From JABDBE01 sp963832245 (GTDB lineage Bacteria > Acidobacteriota > Terriglobia > Terriglobales > Acidobacteriaceae), in assembly GCA_963832245.1 (NCBI GenBank), contig CAWHTG010000002.1, forward strand, positions 930,001 to 994,000: a stretch of 64,000 bases of DNA, in the 5' to 3' direction. Positions 45,042-54,321 of the stretch are shown here, piece by piece (positions within the stretch are counted from its first letter, which is position 1; every line of letters begins with the position of its first letter). Position numbers and translations under genes: made by a program. The notes below the pieces were generated by a model. It saw only the letters and a program-made list of their open reading frames with translations, was not told the origin of the DNA and did not search any database.

Positions 45042-47143
45042 AACAACGCTTTTTATTGGCACTATTAATGACCGTAATCCTATGTCCCACAGTACCACTT
45101 TGTTCGGAGGAGATTTTGATGCAGACCGCTCCCACCAAGGCCACAGTTTCACCCTCATGGATGAACGACTCAACCGCCAAACTGCAAAAGGAACTAACAG
45201 CCAAGTACAGTGCCCAACAAAAAGAGCGCCTCGAACGCGGCCTTCATCAAGTAGCCGAGTTCTGGCGCGCGGAAGATGGCGATGCCGCCACCTTCGAGGA
45301 ATTTGTCCGTGCCAATTTCGCCGGAGACCAAGCCACGCTCGACACCATGTTCAACCGTTTTCAAAGTCTGCTAGAACAACTCGATGGCCACATGCACGAG
45401 ATCACTCGCGAATTCAACCAGCAATCCGATCTCGATCTCGGCCCAGTTCTTCCCTTCGACGAAGCCTTCGCCGGCTACGATCCCTCCGCCCACGTTCTAG
45501 ACGACTTCTTCAACAACAAACTCGCGTTCACTGTCTTGCTGAACTTCCCGCTAACCACGCTCGACGAACGCCTGAAAAACGGACCCACCTGGACCCGCCG
45601 CCAGTGGGCCGAAGTCCGCCTGGCACAACGCTTCGACAAACGCATCCCCGCCGCCGTCAACCTGGCCATCGCGCAAGCCGCAGCCGAATCCGGCCAATAC
45701 ATCTCGCAATACAACATTTGGATGTACCACCTGCTCGATCCCCAAGGCCAGCGGCTCTTCCCACCAAAAATGCGCCTGCTGAGCCACTGGAACCTGCGCG
45801 ACGAAATCAAGGCCGACTATTCCGACCCGAAAACCGGCCTCGGAAAGCAACGCATGATCCAGCAAGTGATGGAACGCATCGTCACGGAAACGATTCCCCA
45901 AGTAGTGATCAACAATCCCACGGTCGATTGGAATCCCTACACCAACGAAGTAAAACTCGCGGCGGCAAAAGATTCGGATGCCGCAGCCAACAGCCCAATC
46001 ACGAATGCGCCCGAACCTGACAGGCGCTACGCCACGCTGCTGAAAACATACCTCGCCTCGCGCAAGGCTGATCCCTATTCACCCACCGCACCCACGCTGA
46101 TCGACCGCCGTTTCCAGGAAGACCGCGAAATCCCCGAAGCCCGCGTAAAAGCGATGCTGGAACAGGTAGTGAGTTCACCACTGGTAGCGCAAACCGCGCA
46201 ACTGATTCAGGTGCGCTTAGGTCGCCCACTCGAGCCTTTCGACGTCTGGTACAACGGCTTCCGTCCCGGCAGTCAATACACCGAAGCGCAACTCGATGAA
46301 ATCGTCGCGAAAAAATATCCGACTCCTGAGGCCTACCAAAAAGACATTCCCAATCTGCTGATGAAGCTCGGCTTCAGTCCCGATCGCGCACAGCACGTCG
46401 CCGAAAACATCGTCGTCGACCCGGCCCGCGGCTCCGGCCACGCCATGGGAGCCGGAATGCGCGCCGAAAAAGCCCACCTGCGCACCCGCGTAGAAAAAAC
46501 CGGAATGAACTACAAAGGCTTCAACATCGCTGTCCACGAAATGGGACACAACGTGGAGCAAACCTTCTCGCTCAACGATAACGACTTCACGCTGCTGCAA
46601 GGCGTGCCCAACACCGCCTTCACCGAAGCCCTCGCCTTCGTCTTCCAAGGACACGACCTCGAACTGCTGGGCCTACCTGCACCCGACGCCAAAAGCCAAG
46701 CCGAAAAAACCCTAAACGATTTCTGGGCCACCTACGAAATCGCCGGCGTAGCCCTGATCGACATGAGCGTCTGGCACTGGATGTACGACCACCCGCAAGC
46801 CACGCCCAAACAACTAGACCAGGCCACGGTACAAATCTCAAAAGATATCTGGAACCGTTACTACGCCCCCGTCTTCCACAAAAACGACGTCGTCCTGCTC
46901 GGAGTCTATTCGCACATGATCGACTCTTTTCTGTATTTGCCCGACTACCCCATCGGCCACATGATCGCCTTCCAGATCGAAGAGCAAATGAAGAAAGCAG
47001 GAAGCATAGGACCCGAATTCGAGCGCATGGCCAGAATGGGCCGCATAACCCCAGACCTGTGGATGGAGCGAGCCACGGGCCGTCCAGTAGGCCCAGAAGC
47101 CCTGCTGGAAGCAACGCAGCAAGCGCTAACAACCACACACTGA
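45038..47143 (+). CDS. Secreted zinc metallopeptidase with HExxH motif
   Basis: 701 residues with a signal peptide (FLLALLMTVILCPTVPL). The active site is HEMGH (His500, Glu501, His504) in FNIAVHEMGHNVEQ; the third ligand is probably Glu in FTEALAFVF about 30 residues on, so a gluzincin. The whole protein is helical and resembles the M3 oligopeptidase-like class without being a close match. The gene overlaps the MscS-type gene by four bases, so co-translation is likely. It would cut peptides in the periplasm or outside. The specificity is unknown. Confidence 0.82.
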   Translation: MKQRFLLALLMTVILCPTVPLCSEEILMQTAPTKATVSPSWMNDSTAKLQKELTAKYSAQQKERLERGLHQVAEFWRAEDGDAATFEEFVRANFAGDQATLDTMFNRFQSLLEQLDGHMHEITREFNQQSDLDLGPVLPFDEAFAGYDPSAHVLDDFFNNKLAFTVLLNFPLTTLDERLKNGPTWTRRQWAEVRLAQRFDKRIPAAVNLAIAQAAAESGQYISQYNIWMYHLLDPQGQRLFPPKMRLLSHWNLRDEIKADYSDPKTGLGKQRMIQQVMERIVTETIPQVVINNPTVDWNPYTNEVKLAAAKDSDAAANSPITNAPEPDRRYATLLKTYLASRKADPYSPTAPTLIDRRFQEDREIPEARVKAMLEQVVSSPLVAQTAQLIQVRLGRPLEPFDVWYNGFRPGSQYTEAQLDEIVAKKYPTPEAYQKDIPNLLMKLGFSPDRAQHVAENIVVDPARGSGHAMGAGMRAEKAHLRTRVEKTGMNYKGFNIAVHEMGHNVEQTFSLNDNDFTLLQGVPNTAFTEALAFVFQGHDLELLGLPAPDAKSQAEKTLNDFWATYEIAGVALIDMSVWHWMYDHPQATPKQLDQATVQISKDIWNRYYAPVFHKNDVVLLGVYSHMIDSFLYLPDYPIGHMIAFQIEEQMKKAGSIGPEFERMARMGRITPDLWMERATGRPVGPEALLEATQQALTTTH

Positions 47144-47168
47144 TCCACGCAAACCCGCAATCAATGGA

Positions 47169-47237
47169 GGACGGGCGTCTCGCCCGTCCGGGGTTGACAT
47201 GCGCAATGCACACGTAGACCCGGACGCCCCGTCCGGG
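47169..47237. repeat. Two GC-rich palindromes in tandem
   Basis: GGACGGGCG-TCT-CGCCCGTCC (47169-47189) has the same arms as the hairpin at 12576-12596, and CCCGGACG-CCC-CGTCCGGG (47219-47237) follows. They lie between the peptidase gene and a convergent membrane-protein gene and may act as a bidirectional terminator. Confidence 0.82.
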
Positions 47238-47325
47238 TGGCGAGCAAAGCTCGGCAGGATTTGCGTCAAGCTATGTTCTCAACCATACGCGGACCGAATC
47301 CGACTCCATGCCCGGCAGCTCGGAT

Positions 47326-47943
47326 TCAAGTTTCGCCATGGGCTACTGCCAACCGCCGAACCCACCACTGCAAAATCAAATGCGTAGGCCAATAAACCAA
47401 CAACGGAACAACAACCAAATAAAACGCTAAATACACCGACCCCGGCACAACATGCTGCTCGCGAAAAAACAACCCGCGTGCCCAGTTCACGTCAAACTGT
47501 GGCCGCCAAAAATAATTAATCGGAACCACAATCCAAGTAGTAATCGTCTGATACTTCCACCCGCGCCCGTCATAACCCAATCGCCAAATAGTCCAAAGCA
47601 ACAACAGCGGCACCACCACGTGAAACAAACTAAGCAGCCGAATAAACAACGGCACATGCGGATCGAACATATATTCAGTGCCGCCGATCAAGTGCCGTCC
47701 GCTGAACACCGCATCGATCAAATCAATCGTGTAGAGCGTCTGAAAAAGCAGTAAGCCGCAAGCCTGCCAGGAAAACAACAGAGGACTCTCCAGCCAAAGC
47801 CCCGCCGCAATAAATAAATTCCCCAAATCACAAAAATACAGAAAGTTCTGCAACCCATACTGATGCCAGTAAACCGGAATCCACACCAGCACCCACACAC
47901 TCCAGCCAATCTTGAGCCAAAGTGAAATGCGCATGCCCGCCAT
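47326..47943 (-). CDS. Multi-pass membrane protein of unknown function
   Basis: 205 residues with five or six predicted membrane helices (WSVWVLVWIPVYW, LFSWQACGLLLFQTLYTIDL, LSLFHVVVPLLLLWTIW, VYLAFYLVVVPLLVYW) and aromatic-rich loops. The segments GGTEYMFDP and KYQTITTWIVVPINYFW look like conserved features. No catalytic motif or signal peptide. I recall similar proteins only as uncharacterised membrane proteins of Acidobacteriota and Planctomycetota. It stands alone. Confidence 0.75.
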   Translation of the reverse strand: MAGMRISLWLKIGWSVWVLVWIPVYWHQYGLQNFLYFCDLGNLFIAAGLWLESPLLFSWQACGLLLFQTLYTIDLIDAVFSGRHLIGGTEYMFDPHVPLFIRLLSLFHVVVPLLLLWTIWRLGYDGRGWKYQTITTWIVVPINYFWRPQFDVNWARGLFFREQHVVPGSVYLAFYLVVVPLLVYWPTHLILQWWVRRLAVAHGET

Positions 47944-48244
47944 TGTACCCGCCGAAAACCGGCAAGTTTCACAGGGTAATGAAACAAAACTCCGGTTTGG
48001 GGTGGAGCAGCGCTTTTGAGCGCTGCATTAAAGGCTGTAGACAAGATTCATGCCGTGGTACATATTCCCGAATCAAAGAAAGCCCTGGCCGCATAAGTAA
48101 AACGGAATCGACTGTTCGGCAGCTGCCGCGGCGCCGATGCAATCTGCCGCAGCCGGCAAGTCCTTGCCGCCCTTGTACCGTTTCCGCCGCAGCCTATTAC
48201 CTACGTAACTTGAAGCTCCTAACCACAGTACCTACGATTCCACT
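47944..48244. other. Divergent intergenic region before the receiver-TonB gene
   Basis: About 300 bases carrying the leaders of the divergent genes. Short GC-rich inverted segments (CTGCCGCGGCGCCG near 48122) are present. No promoter consensus, RNA gene or reading frame could be supported. Confidence 0.45.
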
Positions 48245-50002
48245 ATGAAGTACACCGCCCTCTTATTCTGCCCAGACGAAAAAACCGCCCGCGTAGTCAC
48301 GCAAGTTCTGACCGACTTGGAGTTTAAGGTCGAGTCCTGCAACGAGCCCTTCGCGGCCGTTAAGAAACTGATGGCGGAGCACTTTGATGCCATCGTCGTA
48401 GATTGTCAAAGCGAACAGAATGGAGCTCTGCTGTTCAAGAGCGCTCACCATTCGGAATCCAATCAGTCCTCACTCGCCGTCGCCGTGGTCGAGGGCCAGA
48501 CTGGGGTTGCCGCGGCGTTTCGCATCGGCGCCAACCTGGTTCTGACCAAGCCCATTAACGTCGAACAATCCAAAGGCACGCTGCGCGTAGCCCGTGGCCT
48601 GCTGCGGAAAACTGACGCTGCGAAACCGGCAAGCGCGCCTGCCGCACCTTCGCCGCAATCTAGCGTCACCGGCATCGCTGCAAAGAAACCGGTCGCTACG
48701 CAGATTCCCACGCCAAAACCGGCATCTGCATTCTTGCCGCCGCAGCCGCCCCCATCTCCAATTCCAGCCGTGAGTGCTTCCGTTTTCGAAGTGGAAGCCG
48801 ACCCTGTTCCCGAGCCCGAGCCGGCAGAAGCAGCCGTGCTCGAATCCATGCCAAACCCCGTGCCTCCGTCTGCCCCGACGAAAGAATACCCTTGGCAGCC
48901 GATTTCCAAGCCAGCCGCGCAACCGATGGCTACCGCGCTCCGGCGCGCCGCCGAAGCCGCCGGAAGGTCGCAAGCGGACTCTCCTGTTGCCAACAGAATC
49001 GCGCCTCCACCGGCATCCGATACGTCAAAAATCCATTCCACCAACGTCAGCATGGGATCCGGTCAAGGCGCAGCCACCGCTCCCGCCAGGATCGTCACGA
49101 AGCCAAAGGAAACAGCCGAGTCGCAGCAAGTGGATGCACCTGCGTTTGCTTCCCTTGGCGCCACGCCGGGTGAATCTGCATCGGGCGGCGGTAAAAAGAT
49201 CATTCTCGTCGCCGCCGTTCTGGTTGCGGCCGCAGCCCTCGGCTATATCGGATGGACGAAGATGCAGTCTGTCAGCGCGCCCCCAGCCGCGCAAAAGCTG
49301 ATTGCACCCGCGCAGGCCGCCGCGGTCCAGGTTCAGCCTCCAACTTCAGCAGCCGTTCCGCCCTCCACGAATCCGGTGCAGGATGTAGCCAGCACCCCAT
49401 CGCAGCCACTTACAAACCCCATCGAGCAGGGACCCGACATCACACTCTCTACAACTCCGGCGCATCCTTCAGCGGCGAAGAAACCGACCCCCATCGTCGC
49501 GCCGAACACTGTGGTGAGAAGGCCGCCGGATGCGAAGGCCCCAGTCCCGATGGTAGTCAAGAATGAACCCCCCAATCCAGCTCCCCCGAGGCTGTTTCAG
49601 CAGGACTCAGCACCGCCCGCTCCCGGGTCGTTGGGCGTTGCGGCGGGCGCCAATGACCAGACGCTCTCTGGAATCATGAGTACGCCGGCGGCGAACTTAC
49701 CTCAACCGGCCCCGCAAAAACTGAAGATATCGCAAGGAGTCTCACAGGGACTGCTCGTCAAAAGCGTTCCCCCCGTCTATCCCGCATTAGCCCGGCAAAT
49801 GCACCTCCAGGGAGACGTCGAACTTTTAGCCAGCATCGGCAAAGACGGCAGCATTACGGGAGTGAAGTTGCTCAGCGGCGATTCGGTTCTGTCCCGCGCC
49901 GCAATCGACGCCGTCAAACAATGGAAATATAAGCCGTACTACCTCGACGACCAACCGGTCGAAATTCAAACCCAGATTACGGTAAAGTTCAAGCTTCCAT
50001 AA
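48245..50002 (+). CDS. Receiver-like domain fused to a TonB C-terminal domain
   Basis: 585 residues in three parts. Residues of about 1-115 resemble a response-regulator receiver: acidic pair Asp11-Glu12, phospho-acceptor Asp53 in AIVVDCQ, and Lys102 in VLTKPI. A very Pro/Ala-rich linker runs to about 315. One membrane helix follows (KKIILVAAVLVAAAALGYIG), then a second Pro-rich periplasmic linker and a TonB C-terminal domain in the last 85 residues (VPPVYPALARQMHLQGDVEL, AIDAVKQWKYKPYYLDD). The topology puts the receiver in the cytoplasm and TonB in the periplasm. ExbB/ExbD genes are not nearby. Such receiver-TonB fusions are uncommon, and the phosphorelay link is an inference. Confidence 0.85.
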   Translation: MKYTALLFCPDEKTARVVTQVLTDLEFKVESCNEPFAAVKKLMAEHFDAIVVDCQSEQNGALLFKSAHHSESNQSSLAVAVVEGQTGVAAAFRIGANLVLTKPINVEQSKGTLRVARGLLRKTDAAKPASAPAAPSPQSSVTGIAAKKPVATQIPTPKPASAFLPPQPPPSPIPAVSASVFEVEADPVPEPEPAEAAVLESMPNPVPPSAPTKEYPWQPISKPAAQPMATALRRAAEAAGRSQADSPVANRIAPPPASDTSKIHSTNVSMGSGQGAATAPARIVTKPKETAESQQVDAPAFASLGATPGESASGGGKKIILVAAVLVAAAALGYIGWTKMQSVSAPPAAQKLIAPAQAAAVQVQPPTSAAVPPSTNPVQDVASTPSQPLTNPIEQGPDITLSTTPAHPSAAKKPTPIVAPNTVVRRPPDAKAPVPMVVKNEPPNPAPPRLFQQDSAPPAPGSLGVAAGANDQTLSGIMSTPAANLPQPAPQKLKISQGVSQGLLVKSVPPVYPALARQMHLQGDVELLASIGKDGSITGVKLLSGDSVLSRAAIDAVKQWKYKPYYLDDQPVEIQTQITVKFKLP

Positions 50003-50202
50003 AGGTTCCTCAAACAGATTCTCGTAACCGCGGCGCCAGGATTCAATCCCGGCGCCGGTCGTCTTTGACCCTCTAATCAAGCGCGCTCACCAAGTTATAA
50101 TCAAGAGATGCCCGCTCGCTGAAATTCATCCCAGCGTGAGGCCCCGCAGATAGCTCAGAGCTGAAAGCTGAAAGCTAAGAGCTAGGAACTAGAAGCTTCC
50201 CA

Positions 50203-52194
50203 ATGGACTTCAAACTAGTAAGCGATTACAAACCGAAAGGCGATCAAGCCCAAGCCATCGAAACGTTAACCCGGGGTCTATTCGATCGCGAACAGCATCA
50301 AGTCCTCCTGGGCGTAACCGGCTCAGGCAAAACCTACACCATGGCCAAAGTGATCGAGCAACTAAACCGCACCACGATCGTAATGGCCCACAACAAAACC
50401 CTGGCCGCCCAGCTCTACCACGAATTCAAAAACTTCTTCCCCCAAAACGCCGTAGAGTACTTCGTCTCATACTATGACTTCTACCAACCGGAGGCTTATG
50501 TGCCCGCGGCGGATCTTTATATTGAGAAGGAGGCGACCATTAATGATGAGTTGGATAAATTGCGGCTTTCGGCTACGCGGTCGCTTTTTGAGCGACGGGA
50601 TTGTTTGATTGTGGCTTCGGTGTCTTGCATTTATGGGTTGGGCTCGCCTGAGGCTTATTACGGGATGATGTTGTTTTTGGAGAAGGGACAGAAGATCAAG
50701 CGCGAGGACATTACCCGCAAGCTGGTTGAAATTCTTTACGAGCGCACCGACGGGGATTTTCGGCGCGGGACTTTTCGGGTGCGCGGCGACGTCATTGAGA
50801 TTTTTCCTACTTATGACGACATGGCTTATCGCGTCGAGTTGTGGGGGGATGAGGTTGAGTCGCTGTCGCAGATTGATCCGTTGTTTGGAACCGTTAAGCA
50901 GAAGTATGTGCGGTTGCCGATTTATCCCAAGACGCATTATGTGATGAAGCCGGAGACACGCTCTCGGGCGGTTGATTCCATCAAGGAAGAGTTGAAGTGG
51001 TGGGAAGCGGAGCTTGAGAAGCAGGGCCGGGTGGTCGAGGCTCAGCGCGTTCATCAGCGGGTGATGTTTGATCTGGAGATGATCCGGTCGATGGGCTACT
51101 GCCATGGGATTGAGAATTACTCACGGCACTTTACCGGACGGCTTCCGGGGGAGCCTCCGCCGACTTTGCTGGATTACTTTCCGCGGGATTATCTGATGTT
51201 CATCGATGAGTCTCATCAGACCGTGCCGCAGTTGCATGGCATGTATCACGGCGACCGCTCGCGCAAGGAGACGCTGGTCGAGTATGGCTTTCGTCTGCCT
51301 TCGGCGTTGGACAATCGTCCGCTTACTTTCGAGGAGTTCGAGCATCGCATGGGGCAGATGATTTATGTTTCGGCGACTCCGGGGCCTTACGAGCTGACCA
51401 AGTCGGCGGGTGTAGTGGTCGAACAAATCATTCGTCCCACCGGCTTGGTCGATCCTCCTGTTGAAGTGCGTCCGGTCAAAGGACAAATCGACGATCTGCT
51501 GCATGAAATCCGCGAACGAACCAGCCGCGGCGAGCGCGTGCTGGTGACCACGCTGACCAAGCGCATGGCTGAAGACCTGGCCGAGTATTACAGCGAAGTG
51601 GGCGTGAAGTGCCGCTACATGCACTCCGAGATCGAGACCCTGGAGCGGGTGAAGATCCTGCGCGACCTGCGCAAGGGCGAGTTCGACGTGCTGATTGGGA
51701 TCAACCTGCTGCGCGAAGGGCTCGACCTGCCCGAAGTTTCTCTGGTCGCAATTCTCGACGCCGACAAAGAAGGCTTCCTGCGCTCGAGCGGCGCGCTCAT
51801 CCAGACCATGGGCCGCTGCGCCCGCAATTTGAATGGGCGGGCCATCCTTTATGCCGACCGCATGACCGACTCGATGAAGAAGGCCATGGGCGAAACCGAC
51901 CGCCGCCGCGCCATCCAGGAAGCCTACAACCAAGCCAACGGGATCACGCCCGAGTCCATCATCCGCCCGCTGGATATGTCGCTCGCCCGCATCATCGAGG
52001 CCGACTACACCGACCTCACCGGCGACGAGGCCGAGGGCATGCCCGAATTCAAGTCGCAAGAAGAGCTGGATGCCTACATCGGCAAACTGGAGAGCGACAT
52101 GCGCGAGGCCGCCAAGCGATTTGAATTCGAGAAGGCGGCGAAGCTCAGGGATACGATCAAGGAGTTGCGGACGAAAGAATTTCTGATTGCGTGA
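50203..52194 (+). CDS. uvrB: UvrABC excinuclease subunit B
   Basis: 663 residues. It loads damaged DNA from UvrA and positions UvrC for incision. Walker A GVTGSGKTYT (residues 37-46), the beta-hairpin YYDFYQPEAYVPAADLYIEK, helicase motif MFIDESHQ, and motif VI QTMGRCARNLNG; the UVR domain is at the end (MREAAKRFEFEKAAKLRD). It is complete and normal in length. Codon use changes inside the gene: A/C-ending codons in the first 290 bases, G/T-ending to about 51480, then C/G-ending. This is discussed as a finding. Confidence 0.97.
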   Translation: MDFKLVSDYKPKGDQAQAIETLTRGLFDREQHQVLLGVTGSGKTYTMAKVIEQLNRTTIVMAHNKTLAAQLYHEFKNFFPQNAVEYFVSYYDFYQPEAYVPAADLYIEKEATINDELDKLRLSATRSLFERRDCLIVASVSCIYGLGSPEAYYGMMLFLEKGQKIKREDITRKLVEILYERTDGDFRRGTFRVRGDVIEIFPTYDDMAYRVELWGDEVESLSQIDPLFGTVKQKYVRLPIYPKTHYVMKPETRSRAVDSIKEELKWWEAELEKQGRVVEAQRVHQRVMFDLEMIRSMGYCHGIENYSRHFTGRLPGEPPPTLLDYFPRDYLMFIDESHQTVPQLHGMYHGDRSRKETLVEYGFRLPSALDNRPLTFEEFEHRMGQMIYVSATPGPYELTKSAGVVVEQIIRPTGLVDPPVEVRPVKGQIDDLLHEIRERTSRGERVLVTTLTKRMAEDLAEYYSEVGVKCRYMHSEIETLERVKILRDLRKGEFDVLIGINLLREGLDLPEVSLVAILDADKEGFLRSSGALIQTMGRCARNLNGRAILYADRMTDSMKKAMGETDRRRAIQEAYNQANGITPESIIRPLDMSLARIIEADYTDLTGDEAEGMPEFKSQEELDAYIGKLESDMREAAKRFEFEKAAKLRDTIKELRTKEFLIA

Positions 52195-52258
52195 ACTGGT
52201 AGCATGGAACAGGTCAGGATCGCCGCCCTCACGTCGAAGCGCAAGATGTTAGGATGGC

Positions 52259-54199
52259 CTAGGTTTGTTCAAAAGGGCTGGTGTGATAGATGAGTTTCCA
52301 AAGCGGTGTTCCGCCGAAGGCAAGCGCGGGCCGAAATCGCTCTGGGACAGTGGGGTCTCTCTCGGGCAAAGACACCTCTGCAACTGACAGCGACGCATCC
52401 ATTTTCGTTCGTAGGCCATAAACAGTGACTTCTTCCACAAAGCAGCAGAGACGGTCTAGCGTGTACTCGACAAACTCGGAGACGGGCTGGCCCTCGGCCT
52501 CGGGTTCGATCATCTCGATTCTGCCTGCGCTCTCCCGATATCCGGGTCGTGGCAAGACCCACCCTTCGTGCTCAACTTTATTTCTCAAAAGATTGAGCCG
52601 CTCGGACCAGGCTCTCGCCTCGCGCAGATAGTCGGCTAATTCCTGATGATTAGTGGATAACCTCGCAAGACCTTTTTCAAATGGATTCCGATCCTTGAAA
52701 AAGAAGCCTATATCAAGGCCTAAGAACCTCGCGGTCGATTGCATTCCTTGCTTAAGCGAACGTCCAGCGCTAGTCAGAAAGTCCGCCGTGTGTCTACGTA
52801 ACTCTCTGTCCACGCCATCGACGTGGATAGACTTACCTGACAACCGCGCAGCTTCTCCGGTCGACGTCTTCAACCGGTGATCTTTCAATAGTCGGCCAAT
52901 CTCTTTAGCTGTCGCGCGAGCATCTGACAATGCATTCAAAGTACTCTCATATGGCTTGTCGAACGCGTCGCGATCCTTCTTATCGAAAAATGCCTGGTCG
53001 CGAAGGCGCAGGACGCCCATGAACAGACGCGCAATGAATGGGCTGCTGGAACCCTCGTCGGCGATTTTGGAAATAATCCATTTAGGTTGCTCCGGTTTCA
53101 CGGTCATGTTCGATTGAGATTGGAATCTCTGCAGGCTTTTCAAAAAATCGTCGCGCGAAATTGGCAGAACGCTGGATATTCGCGCATTGTCCTGTTCAAT
53201 AATGTGCGCTTGCTTCATCACGGGACCTAGAAAGATCAACAAGCTCTCCAACGGCATTTTTCCGATTACGCGAACTGCGCCACCCTCCTGCCATGGGATG
53301 AATTGAATGTGCGAGAGCAAGTCGCCCTTGTGAGACTCAATTCGGAACGGCAAGTTTCGTAGGCCGGCCCCTTTGTCGACTCTCATATCTTTCGGCACGG
53401 GGACAAGCTGTCGCTTCATGTTGAATTGATAAGCACCGAGGGTCATGCCCATTGTAGAAATACCTTCTACAGCGGCTTCATTAGGTAGTTTTGTGCCGGG
53501 CGAGAAAGTTTGGAGATGCAAAAATAGGAAACCGAACAGGCGATTCAGGGACTGCAGCCCTTGCGCGCGAGCAAAGACGTGCGCATACATAGGCATGATT
53601 GGGAAATCGTCGGTGTTGGGCAATAGAAAATCGCCCTTTATTTTGTCGCCTTCAAATTGAACCGCGTAGTTTACGGTGCCTTTTTGCAGCACGACAACTA
53701 TATCGGGCCATTCACTCGACGGAACAGTATTATTGAGGCCCATCATGGTCTGGGCCACCGCTTCCAATGAACTCGCTGAGTCGACGCAGAAAATCACACC
53801 GAGTGGAGTGTCATTTATCGGGTGGCCCACCGCCTTCGGTGAGGAGCGCTTAAGGCGCTTCACAGCTCCGATGTGGCGATATCCCATTCTTAGTTCCTCG
53901 GCCGTGAGGGTATGGGCAATATGAAAAACACATGCGACGCTCCCCGCAGGTACGGAAGGTGTGTTGACGAGCATATCCTGCGTGGCGCTCATGTAGACCG
54001 CCGATCGAAAGGCGGCATCGCCGGCGTGATCCAACTCTTGAATTGAGATCGGCCCCACAGCGTACGGCCAGACAATAAAAGCACTCAGGGCGTTATTAAG
54101 TGCGACCGAGACATCAAGGTCAGCCTCGCAAGTCAGAATCACCTCCGCGCTCTTATGAATCTGCTGTGCGACGTCGGAGATAGTAGATCGTATGGTCAT
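52259..54199 (-). CDS. HEPN-motif protein of a putative defence cassette
   Basis: 646 residues, not recognised as any standard family. Near the C-terminus is LLRNKVEHEGWVLPRPGY, where Arg539-Asn-x3-His544 fits the catalytic RNxxxH motif of HEPN ribonucleases. Two helices precede it (LADYLREARAWSERLN). In the first 120 residues PSVPAGSVACVFHIAH with TLTAEELRMG resembles the core of the DUF6602 nuclease-like domain (where I recall an Ile-Glu-x-Lys motif), but the catalytic acid and lysine seem to be replaced (residues 87-96). LFGFLFLHLQTF later also fits that domain. It may therefore be a dead nuclease-like sensor fused to an RNase. A HTH gene lies 122 bases upstream. It is convergent with uvrB. 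Function as a phage-defence or stress RNase is inference. Confidence 0.7.
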   Translation of the reverse strand: MTIRSTISDVAQQIHKSAEVILTCEADLDVSVALNNALSAFIVWPYAVGPISIQELDHAGDAAFRSAVYMSATQDMLVNTPSVPAGSVACVFHIAHTLTAEELRMGYRHIGAVKRLKRSSPKAVGHPINDTPLGVIFCVDSASSLEAVAQTMMGLNNTVPSSEWPDIVVVLQKGTVNYAVQFEGDKIKGDFLLPNTDDFPIMPMYAHVFARAQGLQSLNRLFGFLFLHLQTFSPGTKLPNEAAVEGISTMGMTLGAYQFNMKRQLVPVPKDMRVDKGAGLRNLPFRIESHKGDLLSHIQFIPWQEGGAVRVIGKMPLESLLIFLGPVMKQAHIIEQDNARISSVLPISRDDFLKSLQRFQSQSNMTVKPEQPKWIISKIADEGSSSPFIARLFMGVLRLRDQAFFDKKDRDAFDKPYESTLNALSDARATAKEIGRLLKDHRLKTSTGEAARLSGKSIHVDGVDRELRRHTADFLTSAGRSLKQGMQSTARFLGLDIGFFFKDRNPFEKGLARLSTNHQELADYLREARAWSERLNLLRNKVEHEGWVLPRPGYRESAGRIEMIEPEAEGQPVSEFVEYTLDRLCCFVEEVTVYGLRTKMDASLSVAEVSLPERDPTVPERFRPALAFGGTPLWKLIYHTSPFEQT

Positions 54200-54321
54200 A
54201 GCTTGGCTTGACCTAGGCTTTCGCTTTGATCTTGCTCATGGATGCCACGCCCTCAAGCCCTAGGGTGCGCTTGCATGAAGAGTGCCCCGGTTGTTCCGAC
54301 TGAGGGAGTACTATCTGGGAC

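Noticed and set aside
51121..52059. 312-residue open frame antisense to uvrB
   Set aside because: It is His/Gln/Gly-rich shadow translation with no recognisable fold; uvrB is real.
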